Below, one piece after another: positions 51,635 through 63,841 of a DNA stretch of 64,000 nt. Position numbers and translations under genes: made by a program. The stretch comes from Synchiropus splendidus (Eukaryota > Chordata > Actinopteri > Syngnathiformes > Callionymidae): assembly GCF_027744825.2 (NCBI RefSeq), contig NC_071335.1:9897001-9961000 (forward strand), written 5' to 3'. Under the pieces are notes generated by a model. The model was not told the origin of the DNA and did not search any database. It saw only the letters and a program-made list of their open reading frames with translations. The first letter of the stretch is position 1, and the number at the start of each line of letters is the position of its first letter.

Positions 51635-53737
51635 ATGTCATCAGATGAAGAACCAGCGCGAGGTTCTCCTCCTGAGGCCCAGGGAAGACTGTCCCGACCC
51701 CGTCAGACACCCAAGTATTTGGATGATTATGTCCTTGACTACAGCCATCGCCGACCTGTCCCTTCCTCCACTAACACTGAGCGGATGTCAGAGGAGCAGA
51801 GAGGAGCAGCGGTCGCAGTGAATGCTGGCCAAGCAGATATGACCACCAAAGCTGGCAGGTGCTCAACCACAGGTCGTTCTCCAGACACTGGACTCCTGAG
51901 CGTCGAATCACTCAGAGACCTGGTCGAGTCAATGACGGGAAAGGATCAAGAGGAGGCCGAGGAAATTGCGCAGCTCACCACTAAACTTGCCCAGTCGAAG
52001 AAGAGACGCCAGCAACGCAGAGACCTACTGAAGCACATTATTACTTACCTTCAGGAGGAGGAAGCAGACGAAGCTAACGAAACGCTTCCAAGTCGAGAGC
52101 GCTCACCAGCCTCAGTGCTCAGTGAGCACACGTTCATTCCACAGACAATGTACCCAGCTCCACATTTATCTACACAACTGACAGATCAGCACAGCGCTTC
52201 TGATTCACGCTCAGCTGTTAACACCACGGTACCTGTGGTCCGGAGAAAGACAACAGACGTCATCCCAAATAGAGAGGCAAGGCTATTGGATGTACCACCA
52301 CGGCCAGACCCAAGGTCTCTCAGCCCTTCTCTGCACGGTGCTGCATTCAAACCGATTCGTCCAACTCCCCTGTATAACAGAGACTCTCTTTCCCCACCTC
52401 TCCATGCGGACATGATGACTCCAGGACTAGCTCCGCAGCAGCCACAGCTACAATTACAGGCGTCACCACCACCTGCGGCCCTTTATCATTCATCGTCCGA
52501 GCAAGTAGGTGTACAGCCAGGCTGGGTCCGAACCAATCAGTCAGAACGTCAAGTGAACAGCCAGGTTCACACAAGTTTCTACCAACAATACTCTGTACCG
52601 CCTGGTCCTACTCCATTACAGCCTCCAGCATCATTTGATGCCCCCCCGTTGTATAGTGCACCAAAGCCTTCAATCCCAGATTTTTCCTCCGACAGCGAAA
52701 GGGAGTTTGCTAATCTCAAATTAGCTTTAGACAATCTGCTAGAACCACATCCTGGCCTAACAGAGAAATACAAGTACCATGTCCTGCTAGAGCACCTCAA
52801 ACTTCCTGAGGCTCAAATGATTGGTCAGTCCTGTCGTCATCATCCATACCCTTACTCAGCCACTCTACAGGCTCTACAGAGGCAGTATGGTCAACCCCAC
52901 CAGCTGGCGCAGAGCGAGATTGCAGCCATTCTCAACTCACCTGACGTGAAAGCCAGCGACGCTTGTAGCTTTCAGAACTTCTCCTTGAAAGTCCATCTCC
53001 TCGTCAGTATGTTGCTATCACTTGAAGGACAACAAGGTATTGAGCTTAACTGCTGTTCACATGTGGATCGTTTACTCAGCAAGCTGCCCAAGTATTTCAG
53101 AGATGGATTTATTGAGTCGTTACAGCTACAAGGAAAACTGAATTCAGCAAGCCTGAATCCATACAATCTACAGGATTTTGCTACATGGCTTCAGTCCAAA
53201 GCTCAGCAGCAGCGATTGTCAAGCAGGCTAATGCAGAGATACCATCAGGAGAAGTCTCCAAGTCACACCAAGGAGAGGTTTCCAGTCAAACCCAAGAGCG
53301 TGGCTGTTTATTACGGGACAGAGACGACGAAGTCCAGGACACCAAGTTCTGCCCCAAACATGAGACTCAAGAAGACTCTACGGGTTTATTGCCTCTTCTG
53401 TAACAGCGATCAGCACTACATCACTCGCTGTGACAAAATCAAAGATCAGTCTTCTGAAGATCTGGTCAAGTGGATCAACGCAGAGAAACGCTGCTGGAAG
53501 TGTGCTCGTTCTCACACACCCGACACATGCAACCTTAAGAAGCCATGCGGGGAATGCGGTGGCATCCACCTTCAGGTTCTCCACGGTGTAGCAGGTGACA
53601 AACAAAAGCAACTCGAGTTGGTTGGTGAACCAGAAAACTTGACACTCCGGACTGTTCGTCCAGATGTAACACACCTGCGTGGATCCAAGGTCACCTTCGA
53701 GATCTCACCCAGAGATAACCCACAGAAGCGCTACTAA
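51635..53737 (+). CDS. gag: BEL/Pao Gag region
   Basis: 700 codons from ATG 51635 to TAA 53735-53737. N-terminal disordered region (RLSRPRQTPKYLDDYVLDYS), coiled-coil-like QLTTKLAQSKKRRQQRRDLL, and a long Pro/Ser/Gln-rich middle. A capsid-like part follows (KYKYHVLLEHLKLPEAQM, LLSKLPKYFRDGFIESL). The Cys/His region is typical of Pao Gag: YCLFCNSDQHYITRC, then CWKCARSHTPDTC, then CGECGGIHLQ. Pol continues in the same frame, so the TAA is either a mutation or a suppressed stop. Confidence 0.85.
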   Translation: MSSDEEPARGSPPEAQGRLSRPRQTPKYLDDYVLDYSHRRPVPSSTNTERMSEEQRGAAVAVNAGQADMTTKAGRCSTTGRSPDTGLLSVESLRDLVESMTGKDQEEAEEIAQLTTKLAQSKKRRQQRRDLLKHIITYLQEEEADEANETLPSRERSPASVLSEHTFIPQTMYPAPHLSTQLTDQHSASDSRSAVNTTVPVVRRKTTDVIPNREARLLDVPPRPDPRSLSPSLHGAAFKPIRPTPLYNRDSLSPPLHADMMTPGLAPQQPQLQLQASPPPAALYHSSSEQVGVQPGWVRTNQSERQVNSQVHTSFYQQYSVPPGPTPLQPPASFDAPPLYSAPKPSIPDFSSDSEREFANLKLALDNLLEPHPGLTEKYKYHVLLEHLKLPEAQMIGQSCRHHPYPYSATLQALQRQYGQPHQLAQSEIAAILNSPDVKASDACSFQNFSLKVHLLVSMLLSLEGQQGIELNCCSHVDRLLSKLPKYFRDGFIESLQLQGKLNSASLNPYNLQDFATWLQSKAQQQRLSSRLMQRYHQEKSPSHTKERFPVKPKSVAVYYGTETTKSRTPSSAPNMRLKKTLRVYCLFCNSDQHYITRCDKIKDQSSEDLVKWINAEKRCWKCARSHTPDTCNLKKPCGECGGIHLQVLHGVAGDKQKQLELVGEPENLTLRTVRPDVTHLRGSKVTFEISPRDNPQKRY

Positions 53738-56700
53738 ATACAGTGTGCCTTTACCGCCTCAGGTCTAGACCTTGTAGAGCAGAGCTATCCTGTACAGACC
53801 CTCCAGAGACGCCATTCACACTTGCGTAATGTTCCACTCCAACCCTTTCACAATGCACGACCACTGGTGTTGATCGGGTCAGATCAGGTCCATCTGATCA
53901 CAGCGACAGAGCCTCTACGTAAAGGAGCCAAAGGTGGCCCCATCGCCATTCATACTGCTCTAGGGTGGGCTCTACAGGGAACTGAGGGTTGTGACATCGA
54001 CCAACCAACAACACAACAGTGTCTCTTCTTGTCAGCTGTCAGTCCAGAAGATGTCCTTTACAGGAATGTGGAGAAGCTATGGCAATTAGATATCCTTCCT
54101 TACCGCAGCGAAAAGGTGATCGTCCGATCAAGAGAGGACCAGGATGCTGTGAGACTTCTGGAGGAAAGAACACAGAGGACTGATATTAAGGGAGTTCAAC
54201 GTTATATGACCCCACTCCTACGCAAGACAGATGCTCCGAAGCTGAAAGGCTCAATCCAGTCTGTTCTAGCCAACTTGAGGAACACTGAAAGAAAACTCAA
54301 GAAAGACCCCCAAAAGGCAGAGGTCTACTCAAATGAGATAACAAAACTTGCCCATTCTGGCTTCGTCATCAAGCTCCAGGACACAGAGCAGAACCAATCG
54401 GAGGAATGTTGGTACCTTCCACACCACTTGGTTCATCACAACAGCAAACCCAGGTTAGTGTTCAACTGCTCCTTCCATTACCAGGGCCTATCACTCAATG
54501 AACAACTGCTGCCAGGGCCTACGTTGGGGCCTTCACTGTTAGGGGTCCTCCTGAGATTTAGACAGCATCAAGTTGCTATCAGTGGAGACATTCGAGGCAT
54601 GTTCCACCAAGTACGTCTGAGGCCGGAAGACAGATCCCTCCTTCGATTCATTTGGAGAGATCTTCGCAGCGAAGGCCGACCAGATGTGTATGAATGGCAG
54701 GTGCTGCCATTTGGTACAACTTGCAGCCCCTGTTGTGCCATATTTGCTCTACAAAAGCATGCCCGCCTCTATCAGGATAGCCATCCAGACTTAGCGCTGT
54801 CAGTAGAGCAAAGCTTCTATGTTGATAACTGTTTGGAAAGTCTGCCTAGTATATCCGCTGCTAAGCAAAAATTAGACCAATTGCGCAGCCTGCTGGCCGA
54901 AGGGGGGTTTGACCTACGACAGTGGGCTAGTAATAAACCAGCAGTGGTAACACATCTACCTCCAGAAGCAAGGGCAGCTGCAACAGAGCAATGGCTCGCT
55001 CAGAACCGGACAGAGCCACTCGCACCCACTCTTGGTCTTGTCTGGAACTGCTCGGAAGACACCCTCAGTTACCACCACAAACCCATAGTCTACACAGCAC
55101 TGACTATGAGAACTGCTTATCAAGTGATGGCTAGTCAGTATGACCCTCTGGGATATATGGTGCCATTTACCACCCGAGCAAAAGTGCTGATTCAGCAACT
55201 TTGGTCCAAGAAGCGAGACTGGGATGATCCAGACCTGCCTGCAGATCTTCTAGAAGCTTGGAGAACATGGGAATCCGAGTTAACCAACATCAGTTCATTG
55301 TCCATCCCATGCTGCTATTTACCAGCGCTAGATGGGGACATAGAACCTCAATATGACCTACATGTATTCTGTGACGCATCAGAACGAGCATATGGAGCAG
55401 TGGGCTATCTAGCGGCACAGAGTGAAGACACAATTCACACCTCCTTCGTCATGGCCAGGTCTAGGGTGGCGCCGAAATGACAGCAATCAATCCCCAGATT
55501 AGAACTGTGTGCAGCACTAGCTGGAGCACAGCTGGCTAAACTCTTGAAGACAGAGATGACTGTGACCATACGCAAGACATACTTGTGGACAGATTCCACG
55601 ACAGTTCTTGAATGGCTTCAATCAGATTCCTGTCGCTTCAAGGTCTTTGTGGGGACCCGTGTGTCTGAAATTCAGGAGTTGTCTGATAGACACGCTTGGC
55701 AGTATGTGGACACTCAGAACAATCCAGCGGATGACATAACACGTGGCAAAACCCTGGTGGACTTAGCTGGCACTGGACGATGGAGGCGGGGACCACAGTT
55801 CCTGAAAGAGAGCCCTGAATACTGGCCCAAAAGACCGGCCGCAGTGACCCCTAGTGACTCATCAGAACTGAAGGGTCTCACTTTCTGCTGTATGACATCT
55901 TTGGAAACCTGTTCAATCCCTGACGCAACCAGTTTCAATTCCTGGAAAGAACTCATTGAGGCTACTCAGGCAGTATACCAAGAGAAAGCAACAAGTCAAG
56001 GAACAGAACAGTCTGTTAGCTACAAGGAGGCAGAGTCCATACTGCTGAGAGAATGTCAAGCTCAAAGTTTCCCAGAAGAAGTAATCGCTCTCCGAGCTGG
56101 AAAGCCTGTGTCTACCAACAGTCGACTCGCCAGTCTCGCTCCAGAATGGGACTCGACGCTACAGGTGATCAGAGTTGGAGGAAGACTACGGAGACTGCAG
56201 GATAAAACCATAGAAATCCACCTGATTGTGTTGGATTCACGTCACGCAGCTACTAGGCTACTCATCAAGGAGTTTGATGAACGACTCTGTCACCCAGGAG
56301 TGGAGCGAGTCTATGCTAGGAGACACTACTGGATTCTGAAGGGGCGGCAAGCTATTAAGCATCATCAGCTCCAATGTCAGGCCTGTCATCGCTGGAGAGC
56401 GCAACCTAAAGTGCCCCAAATGGCCGATTTACCACCTCAGCGTCTGCGACTCCACTGTCCACCCTTCTATTCTACCGGAGTCGACTGTTTCGGTCCGTAC
56501 TTGATCAAGATTGGGAGGAGAAATGAGAAGCGTTGGGGTGTTCTCTTCAAATGCCTCACCACCCGGGCAGTCCACATTGAGCTTCTCCCCTCTTTAGACG
56601 CAGATGCTTTCCTGCTTGCATTGCGTCGTTTCATATCCCGAAGAGGTCGACCTAAGGAGATATTGTCTGACTGTGGCACCGATTTTCGTGGAGCAGATCG

Positions 56701-57349
56701 AGAACTTCATCAGGCTTTCAAAGCAATGGAGCCCGGCCTGAAATCTCAGTTAGCCAGTTACCAGATTCTCTTCAAGTTCAACCCACCTGGTAGTCCCCAC
56801 TTTGGAGGTGTGTGGGAAAGGGAAGTCCGGTCAATTAAGAATGCCCTCCAGGTGGTAGTGGGGAGCCAAGCCGTCTCGGAAGATGTGCTACACACAGTCC
56901 TGGTTGAGGTGGAGGGAATCCTGAATTCGAAGCCACTGTACTATGCCTCCACCGATATCGCAGATCCTGACCCTATTACTCCTAACATTCTACTTATGGG
57001 ACGGCGAGATGCTTCTCTTCCCCAAGCAGTGTATGCTCCAGCGGTCATGGGGCGGCGCCGGTGGCGTCACTGCCAGAACCTTGTGGATCAATTTTGGCTG
57101 CACTTCACTAGGAACTACCTGCCCACTCTTCAAACCCGACAGAGGTGGCGAAAAGCTGTTGAGAACCTGGAGGTGGGTTCCATCGTTCTCATAGTTGACC
57201 CACAGCTTCCCAGGGCACATTGGCCTGTGGGCAAAATCACGAAGACTATACCAAGCCAGGACGGATGCATTAGATCTGCCGAGGTCCTTGTCAACGGGAA
57301 GGTCTACACTAGGCCAGTGGCTCGCTTGATCCAGTTGCCGGCTCTGTGA
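53738..57349 (+). pseudogene. pol: BEL/Pao Pol: protease part, RT, RNase H, integrase
   Basis: In frame with Gag. Order: Pao-type peptidase end (LVLIGSDQVHLITATEPLRK, HTALGWALQG), RT (LVFNCSFHYQGLSLNEQLLP, catalytic FYVDNCLES), Pao connection, RNase H (YDLHVFCDASERAYGAVGYL). Integrase has zinc-finger HPGVERVYARRHYW, CQACHRWR. Its catalytic core runs from VDCFGPYLI through SDCGTDFRGAD to WEREVRSIKN, followed by the DUF5641-type end. One in-frame TGA at 55478-55480 follows SRVAPK, so only two stop codons interrupt a frame of about 1900 codons. Otherwise the element looks intact. Confidence 0.9.
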
Positions 57350-57414
57350 GAGACTACATGGCTGCACTGGGAATTCTTGTGACTACACATTTGCTGCTCA
57401 AACGTGGGGGCGGC

Positions 57415-58013
57415 TGTTGAGAATTCCTCTCACTGCAGCGCTGTTTCCGTGGCTGCCCGAGTAATTACGGTAGATACGTAAGTTCAGTAGAGAATAACAG
57501 TTACACTGCATGTTCTTCTGCATGTTCATGGAAGTCGCTGACGATGTGAGTTTCCGTTCTCATATATATATATATATTGTAAATAGTTATTGCGGGCGGT
57601 CATTGTTGCTGCGTGTGTGATAGTGAGTGCGGAGCTGGCGATGTTTACTTTTACTTTTACGGTTCGGGTGGTTGGTTGAAGTTGCGGAGCAGGGCAGTCT
57701 CCATTGCCGTGTTGCGCTTTGCTGTTTACGTGTGTATGTGTCCGGGTGAAACAGCTGTGTGGTTGGGATTGTTTAAGTGTTAAAGATGATGAAGAACTCG
57801 CGTGTTTGTGTGATTTGAATGACGTAGTTTGTGCACTGCACTACCGTTTTATACAGTTCTGATCTCACTGTGATTATGTTGTTTATAGAAACTTCCTGTT
57901 GATCATTGCATCTGGGAAATAAAAGTTTGGAATTCATCTGAAGACTCCAGTTCTCTGACCGGAACGCTGCAGCAGTCAATACTCACCAGCAATCAAAGGG
58001 TTAAAACCCAACA
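57415..58013 (+). repeat. BEL/Pao 3' LTR
   Basis: Near-identical to 51002-51596, with an AT run longer by two units (about 57562-57576), and followed by the GGATC duplication. Confidence 0.93.
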
Positions 58014-58018
58014 GGATC

Positions 58019-59720
58019 AGCTCAACAGGAGTATGAGTCAGGGAGGATTAGAATGCATTTTAGGTTCCCAGGGAAATCGCCCGCAACCTATACAACCACT
58101 CAATCCCTCTAATGGCTCAATAGGGGCCTTGGATCTCAACGCCTCAGAAAACCCTGATGTCAGAGACCTAGGGTCGAGTGAGCCAGCCTTGGGTGAAGTC
58201 CCAGTCATTAGAATGGATAATGGATCCATGTTTGTTATCTTACACACTTCAACGGCCAAATACAAGCCAACTGGGGACAATGTAGTGATCCCCATAAGAA
58301 AGTGGAATGGACTGGATGAAGTAAGGGCATTCACTCCGTGGAGAAAGAAAATTGGTTAAAGGGACTTTGATTACCGTCTCTCACTTTTGAGCGAAGAGGT
58401 TCGTAACCGAAATTACCGAGCCCTACAGCAGGTCCATCAATTAGATTTCACTGAGTGCGAAGATTCCCCCGTAGCCATCGTCTATTTGACGCCACTGGTG
58501 CATTCGCGTTCAGTAGAAGGTCAGATACACGCTGGAGCCAGTAAAATTGCTCGGCTTGAGTTGTCCAAGGTGACCCTTGACCTTAACCCCCCTGAATCAT
58601 TGGGGGTCCTCACAAATACGCAGCTAGCACGATGGGTGACGGCCACCTATGCGATGCTGACCTCATTAGGGTACTTTGAAACAGTTACGTGTCTGATAGG
58701 GAACCGACAACTAGCAAAGACACTATATGTGGCCTAGAGGATGAGGAGCACAGAGAGCCAGAGGAGCCTCGGGTCCCCTTTCGACCCTCCTCTGCGGCAG
58801 TGATAGTGACCCGCCTCTGGGTCCGCAGCCAGACCCCCCAACTCCTTCAAGACAGGGTAGCAGGATGGCCTCCACAGGAGGGATAGGACGACAGCGTACT
58901 CAGCTGGCGGTCTCAATCCTTGCAGGGGGCCCCCCATCGGAGCCCAGACAAGACACTGACGTTAGAGTGTCAAATAAAATTACCGTAGCAGACCTGTGCA
59001 AGGCACTCCCGAAAAGGAAAGATAAGGAATCCAACTGCGAGTACGTTAGAAGATTGAATAAGGAATTGTCTCCATCTCAAATGGCTGACCCGGTTATTAG
59101 TAAATATGTCTCCAAAGGGAACGGACTAGATTTAGTCCAAGGACAGACATTAATGGATTTGCTAACCTCCGATATGGCTACTCTACTTACTAGCCAAGTA
59201 GAGGCACATTCAAGATCTGGTTGATAAAGTGAATAAAGGACAGATGTCTCTTCTGCAAGCTTATTCCATACTGGCAGATGAGGGGGCTGATGAGTCGCAG
59301 GTCAAGAATTTTCTGATTCAGATTAACTGCCCTGAACAAGCAAAATTGGTTCTGGAGTTCCTCCGAGCGAAGGGACTGGATGCAAAAACTGAGGTTATCT
59401 CCCGTCACAGCTCTGTGATGGCTGTTAGAAGAGCCCTCAGAAGAGAAAAAGAGAGACCGGATGTATCCGAGGCTCGACAGTCAAAAAACGAGCAGAGGGG
59501 GAAGTCTCTTCCCCCTCCTGGAAATGTGACAGCAAACCCCCAACACGGCCCGGCTCGCACTCGATCTACCTTCCCACCGAGGAAAGATCGAAATCAGCAA
59601 GACGTCAGACCCAACGGACAGGGTGGGGCCAAGCGCCCTCCATTCAACAAGAACGGGAATGGCTTAGGCACGAATACCCCCAGACAGCCTCGTTGGAGGC
59701 AGGATCGTGCCGACAATTGA
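58019..59720 (+). pseudogene. gag: ERV Gag central and C-terminal part, no zinc knuckle
   Basis: Continues the frame of 49828-51001 after the BEL element. A TAA at 58357-58359 interrupts it; the frame resumes (RNYRALQQVHQLDFTECEDS) to 58737. It then shifts to 58865-59224 (SNKITVADLCKALPKRKDKE, YVSKGNGLDLVQGQTLMDLL) and again to 59229-59720. The last part is basic and rich in Arg, Asn, Gly and Pro (KDRNQQDVRPNGQGGAKRPP), with no CCHC motif. This resembles the Gly/Arg-type Gag ends of foamy viruses rather than orthoretroviral nucleocapsids. Confidence 0.7.
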
Positions 59721-61672
59721 CCCCAAGCAAAGGGGCAGGATCATCCCCGTCCGAAACCAGTGTCCGACGAAGACTGGAAAGCGATGACCCAAGAGCAGAA
59801 AGAAGCAGTGATACTTGCAGCGGCTCGACGAAACCAGGACCTGAGAAGAGATTTGACCACAGCCCAGAGGAAAGTGTTGGAAAAACACGAACCCAAAACT
59901 CAACAATGAGGCCCTATAAAGTGCAGATTTGGGCTAAGGATCAAAAAAGAGATTGTTACTATGACACTGGAACAGACATATCCATATTACCAAAGGAATG
60001 GTTAGATGAAGAACTCGATCAGAAGATACTCGTAAAATTGGCTAATGGAGATGTTGCTATGATGGCCCTAGGAAGATTTAATGTGGCAATAGGGCCTAAC
60101 CCTTTATTATCTCCAAACGACTCAGAATGGATTATTGATGCCCCTTCCTCAAATTGGATGAGAGAAGTTAATAGGATTACGGCCATAGAAAAATTAGTCT
60201 GTACTTCACACATAAAGGACAAGGCGCGCCTAGAAAAGATCCTTTATTCGGCCGAAGTGGCCCGGTTTAAAAATGATGTAGGATTAACGAAAACAGAACC
60301 ATATGTCATTATGGGTGGCCTCCCAGGCAAACAGAAACAGTACCCATTAGGAAAATATGAAGATCAATTGCTGGCAGTGTTTAAAGAATTGGAACAATTA
60401 GGGGTCATCGAAAAGATTAAAGAACCACCCTGCTTAATGCCAGTGCAAGCAGTACCAAAGAAGGATGGTACCGTTAGGCCTGTCCATAATCTAAAACTGT
60501 TGAATGACGTAACAGTGAAAGACACTAGACAAATCATCAATCCCCGACAGACCATGTTAAAAATATGCCCGGGAGAATATAAATCCAGTATTGACCTAGC
60601 GAATGGATTTTGGTCAGTCCCGCTGGCCGAGGAGAGCAGGCCGAAAACCTGTTTTATGATAAAAGGACAAGGCTACATGTGGACCAGGCTGCCCCAAGGA
60701 TTTGTAAATTCCCCAAAACGCATTTCAGGAGCGAATGGAGAAACTGTTGCATGACTTGCCAGTCACATGTTATATAGACGATATATTCATCTCCACGGAG
60801 ACAGAAGAACATCTCGAGCTTTTGGAGGAAGTAATCCGGAGACTGAAAGACCATGGAATGAAGATTGGAATCGCTAAATGCGAGATAGGAGTACCACAAG
60901 TCAAGTATCTGGGTGTCTTAGTTACAAAGCATGCGATAACTTCCAGTGACGACTACCTCCAAAATCTGCACCCTACTACACTTAAAGAGCTCGAGAAATG
61001 TTTAGGAAAATTGGGGCTACAAAGTATGATTCCTTATTATTCCACCTTGGCGAGACCTGTCGAGATTATTAAAAATAAGGTCAGGACATTTGACAAACGA
61101 TCCCTAAAGTTAATAGAACACAATAGAATGCTAACGCCAGAAGAAATTGAAACCTGGAACTGCCTTATCCAACAAATTCTCACGGATGGGGTGAAACTCG
61201 CTCCGTACCGAGATGGACAAAATATCTCTGTGATAGTATTAGAGGAAAAGGAAAATGGAGGATGCGCGGCAGTCTACGAGGAAAGCAATGACACACCGAT
61301 TTGTTACGTATCCGTCAGGTATTCACCCACTGAAAGTCGATTTGCCCCAGCAGAGAGGGAACTCAGGTTGTTATGGAAAGTCTACACGGAACTGGCTTCC
61401 AACTTAGGCCAGGTTTATGTAAAATGTACAGTACAGAATGACCTCACTAAAGAAATGGTCAAGGATACAGTGGAATTCGCTAAAGCTTATGCATCTAGAT
61501 GGGGAAAGTGGAAGCAGATGCTCTGGGATCCAAATTGGTCATTTATAATGGCCAAGTCTAAGCAGCAGCCTAAAATCCCTGCGATGTCTCAACCAGATTA
61601 TACATGGATATATACCCTCTTTACTGATGGTAGTAAAACAGCACAAGATCCCGAGGGATATTGGGTTTTTTT
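59693..61672 (+). pseudogene. pol: ERV Pol: protease, reverse transcriptase, start of RNase H
   Basis: The Pol frame overlaps the Gag end by 28 bp. Retroviral protease with YYDTGTDISILP at about 59957-59992. RT runs from EPPCLMPVQAVPKKDGTVRP through SIDLANGFWSVPL and TRLPQGFVNSP. A frameshift in the CCCCAAAA run near 60712 precedes the catalytic CYIDDIFIS (about 60768-60795). RNase H begins with TLFTDGSKTAQDPEGYW (about 61615), giving the first catalytic Asp. Homology is lost at about 61673. Inactive in this copy. Confidence 0.88.
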
Positions 61673-62140
61673 TGCTATACAAACGAGATAAACCCCTTGT
61701 AACAGATTTAATGTTAGATAAATGGTGTTCTGAGTTCGATGTTTGTTGTTTCGGTGAGAATTATTATATTAATTTGAAAGGCTATCCCGGAAGTATTCTA
61801 ATCATCCACACAATGAGCTTGACGCAAGTTACCGGAGTTAAGCAATTTAATTTTGGCGTTTGACTGAGTAGGGCACAAGGTTTGTATATGTTTCCTCTGT
61901 GACTTGATATATTTTGTCTTTACTTTATTGAGACGGACAGCATGTGGGGAATATTTTGTTTTAGTGCATTTGGCTTTCGACTTGACAAGCATAGCAAACT
62001 TTGCTAACGGTATGGGTCTCATTAAATACGTGTCAAATATTTTCCGTTTATCCGTTTGTTTCAGCTCTTACGGTGATTCACCTTCAATGTTCGACGGCAA
62101 TTAAAGCAGAGGTGAACATCAGTTGGAGAGACGGCTCATC
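61673..62140. other. Unexplained segment interrupting ERV RNase H
   Basis: Starts after a T-run (GGGTTTTTTTTGC). It contains an unrecognised short frame (DKWCSEFDVCCFGENYYINL) and ends before VKDVTPLYKEKG, where the ERV-like frame resumes. No TSD, LTR or known transposon border was found. It may be a further insertion or rapidly diverged sequence. Similar sequence is not seen elsewhere in the window. Confidence 0.4.
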
Positions 62141-63375
62141 TTTTTATTTCAGTCAAAGACGTCACACCCCTGTATAAAGAGAAAGGAAGAATGGGCAAAA
62201 CAGCACAGGAGGCCGAGTTACAGGCAGTTGTCAGCGGACTGCAATATGTAAAAAAGAAGGGAATAAAATCCTAACGAATTGTGACTGACAGTTGGTATGT
62301 GTTGGAAGGGCTGAAAGATAACCTTAAATACTGGCAGCAGCGAGACTTCCAGAATTACAAAGGTAAAGAGTTGGAACATCGTGACTTATGGTGGTGAACC
62401 AACTGCTACAACACATAAAACTTTGGGTGACCCATGTCAATAGTCACACGGGAATCCAGGATTTTGATCACATGGGAAATGATGTGGTCGACAAACTAGT
62501 GCAGACTAGAGCAGTTGTGGTGGGCACTTTGATTTTTCCTGATAAATGGAAGAATGACCAAGGGAAGCTTGTCATCCCTCAGGAAGAAAGGCTGGATTAT
62601 GTCCGGCATATTCATCGTGCTTTGCTACACGTCGGGAATGAGAGAACGCGGAGATGGATGGTTGATAACGGGATTGAGGCCAGTCCAGTCCTAGTTAGAC
62701 ATGACTGCGAGATATGCATGGAGAAGGGATTGTTACCTCCTATTGCTTATCAAGAAGGTAAAATTGCTGAAGAATTCCCAGGCATTTCTGCGTCTATGGA
62801 TGTAGGAGTCCTGGTGAGTCACTTCGGTCAATATAAAAAATTCCTGGTAATAGCTGACAATGGGAGAGGACACACAAGAGTCTACCCCATTAAGAAAGAA
62901 ACCACAAAGACAGCAAAAGAGTGTGATGTCATTTATTCAGGGGAATCTTGTCAAAACCCTCAGATCGGATAATGGCGCCATGTTTACTTCCAAGCACTTT
63001 CGTTCATGGTTGGAACAGGTGGGGATACGACATGTCTTATCCATCCCGCACCAATCCAACACTAACGGAGTCGCGGAACGTGCAGTGCGTGCGGCAAAAT
63101 CGCAAATACTACTGTATAAGCACAGATGGCACTTACCTGAAAACCTCTTTGCCATTAACCAACAGCTCAGTCTCCCTAAGTTACGGGGTTCTACCCCTGC
63201 CCACTCTCACGAGCCCTCTGTATCGTTACAGGTGGGCAGTGAGGTGTGGATACTCGCCACTGGAAAATCTACCACAATAGTGAAAGTCGAAGGGAACGTA
63301 CTTACGGGAAAAGATGGCCACAGGTACCACCCCAAGCAACTTCGACTTAAGTATAAAAATCAGGATGGAAGCTGA
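62141..63375 (+). pseudogene. pol: ERV RNase H end and integrase
   Basis: RNase H resumes with TAQEAELQAVVSGLQYV and IVTDSWYVLEGLKDN (catalytic Glu and Asp), then VTHVNSHTG. Integrase: HHCC zinc-binding site (HIHRALLHVGNERTRRWM ... CEICMEKG, 62608-62735), DDE core with SASMDVGVLVSHF, LRSDNGAMFTSKHF and [14 protein letters not shown]. The C-terminal domain ends KYKNQDGS at 63375. Frameshifts or stops lie near 62275, 62395 and 62935. The segment after 62966 is the part retained in ERV copy 1. Confidence 0.87.
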
Positions 63376-63841
63376 CCGAGACCATGTGCCAGGATGGGTT
63401 CAGGGGGTTGGGGAGGACTATGTTAAGATGCTCCCCGACCGAGTCTTCCCAAATAATGGCCTCCTGGTTATGGCCTGGGATGGTATTAATCATTCCTGGA
63501 AAAAAGGGATTGTTAAGCCTTATACTCACCCCACCACCAGTGTTAGATGGTCTAATTATGAGCCTGGTGACTGTGTCCTTTGTGCTGCGCCTGTTTTTGT
63601 CCTCATTTGGTCTGGAGATGCAAAGTACAAGCATGAGCACCGTCCTAAGCGAACAGAGGTGGGAGCTGAACATCTGGTGTGCGGGATCGAATTAATGGGG
63701 CCACGTTCTGCAAATGCTGCTGGGAATCGTTGGGATGTCGATACCAAATATTATGCAAAGACACCCATTGCAGGCCATGCACCTGTGGCCGACGTAACGG
63801 GGTTTGGAATGTGTGCGATACAGGCACCCCCTGGCAGATAA
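63365..63841 (+). CDS. ERV ORF overlapping the integrase end, 158 codons
   Basis: ATG 63365 lies 11 bp before the integrase stop, in another frame. Intact to TAA 63839-63841. It reads [20 protein letters not shown], with Trp-rich [13 protein letters not shown] and [20 protein letters not shown] stretches and Cys in GDCVLCAAP. Family unknown. It could be an accessory protein or, if spliced, part of env. In copy 1 the homologue is disrupted and its second half is replaced by p53. Confidence 0.55.
   Translation: MEADRDHVPGWVQGVGEDYVKMLPDRVFPNNGLLVMAWDGINHSWKKGIVKPYTHPTTSVRWSNYEPGDCVLCAAPVFVLIWSGDAKYKHEHRPKRTEVGAEHLVCGIELMGPRSANAAGNRWDVDTKYYAKTPIAGHAPVADVTGFGMCAIQAPPGR

Larger units (their letters stand above)
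51002..58013 (+). mobile_element. BEL/Pao LTR retrotransposon, young, nested in ERV gag
   Basis: LTRs 51002-51596 (595 bp) and 57415-58013 (599 bp), TG...CA, with a 5-bp TSD. The LTRs differ by about two substitutions and an (AT)2 length change. PBS-like TGGTCTTTCGAGCCGGA starts at 51599. A purine-rich GTGGGGGCGG lies before the 3' LTR. One long gag-pol frame fills the interior. The insertion is recent and later than the ERV it interrupts. Confidence 0.95.
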
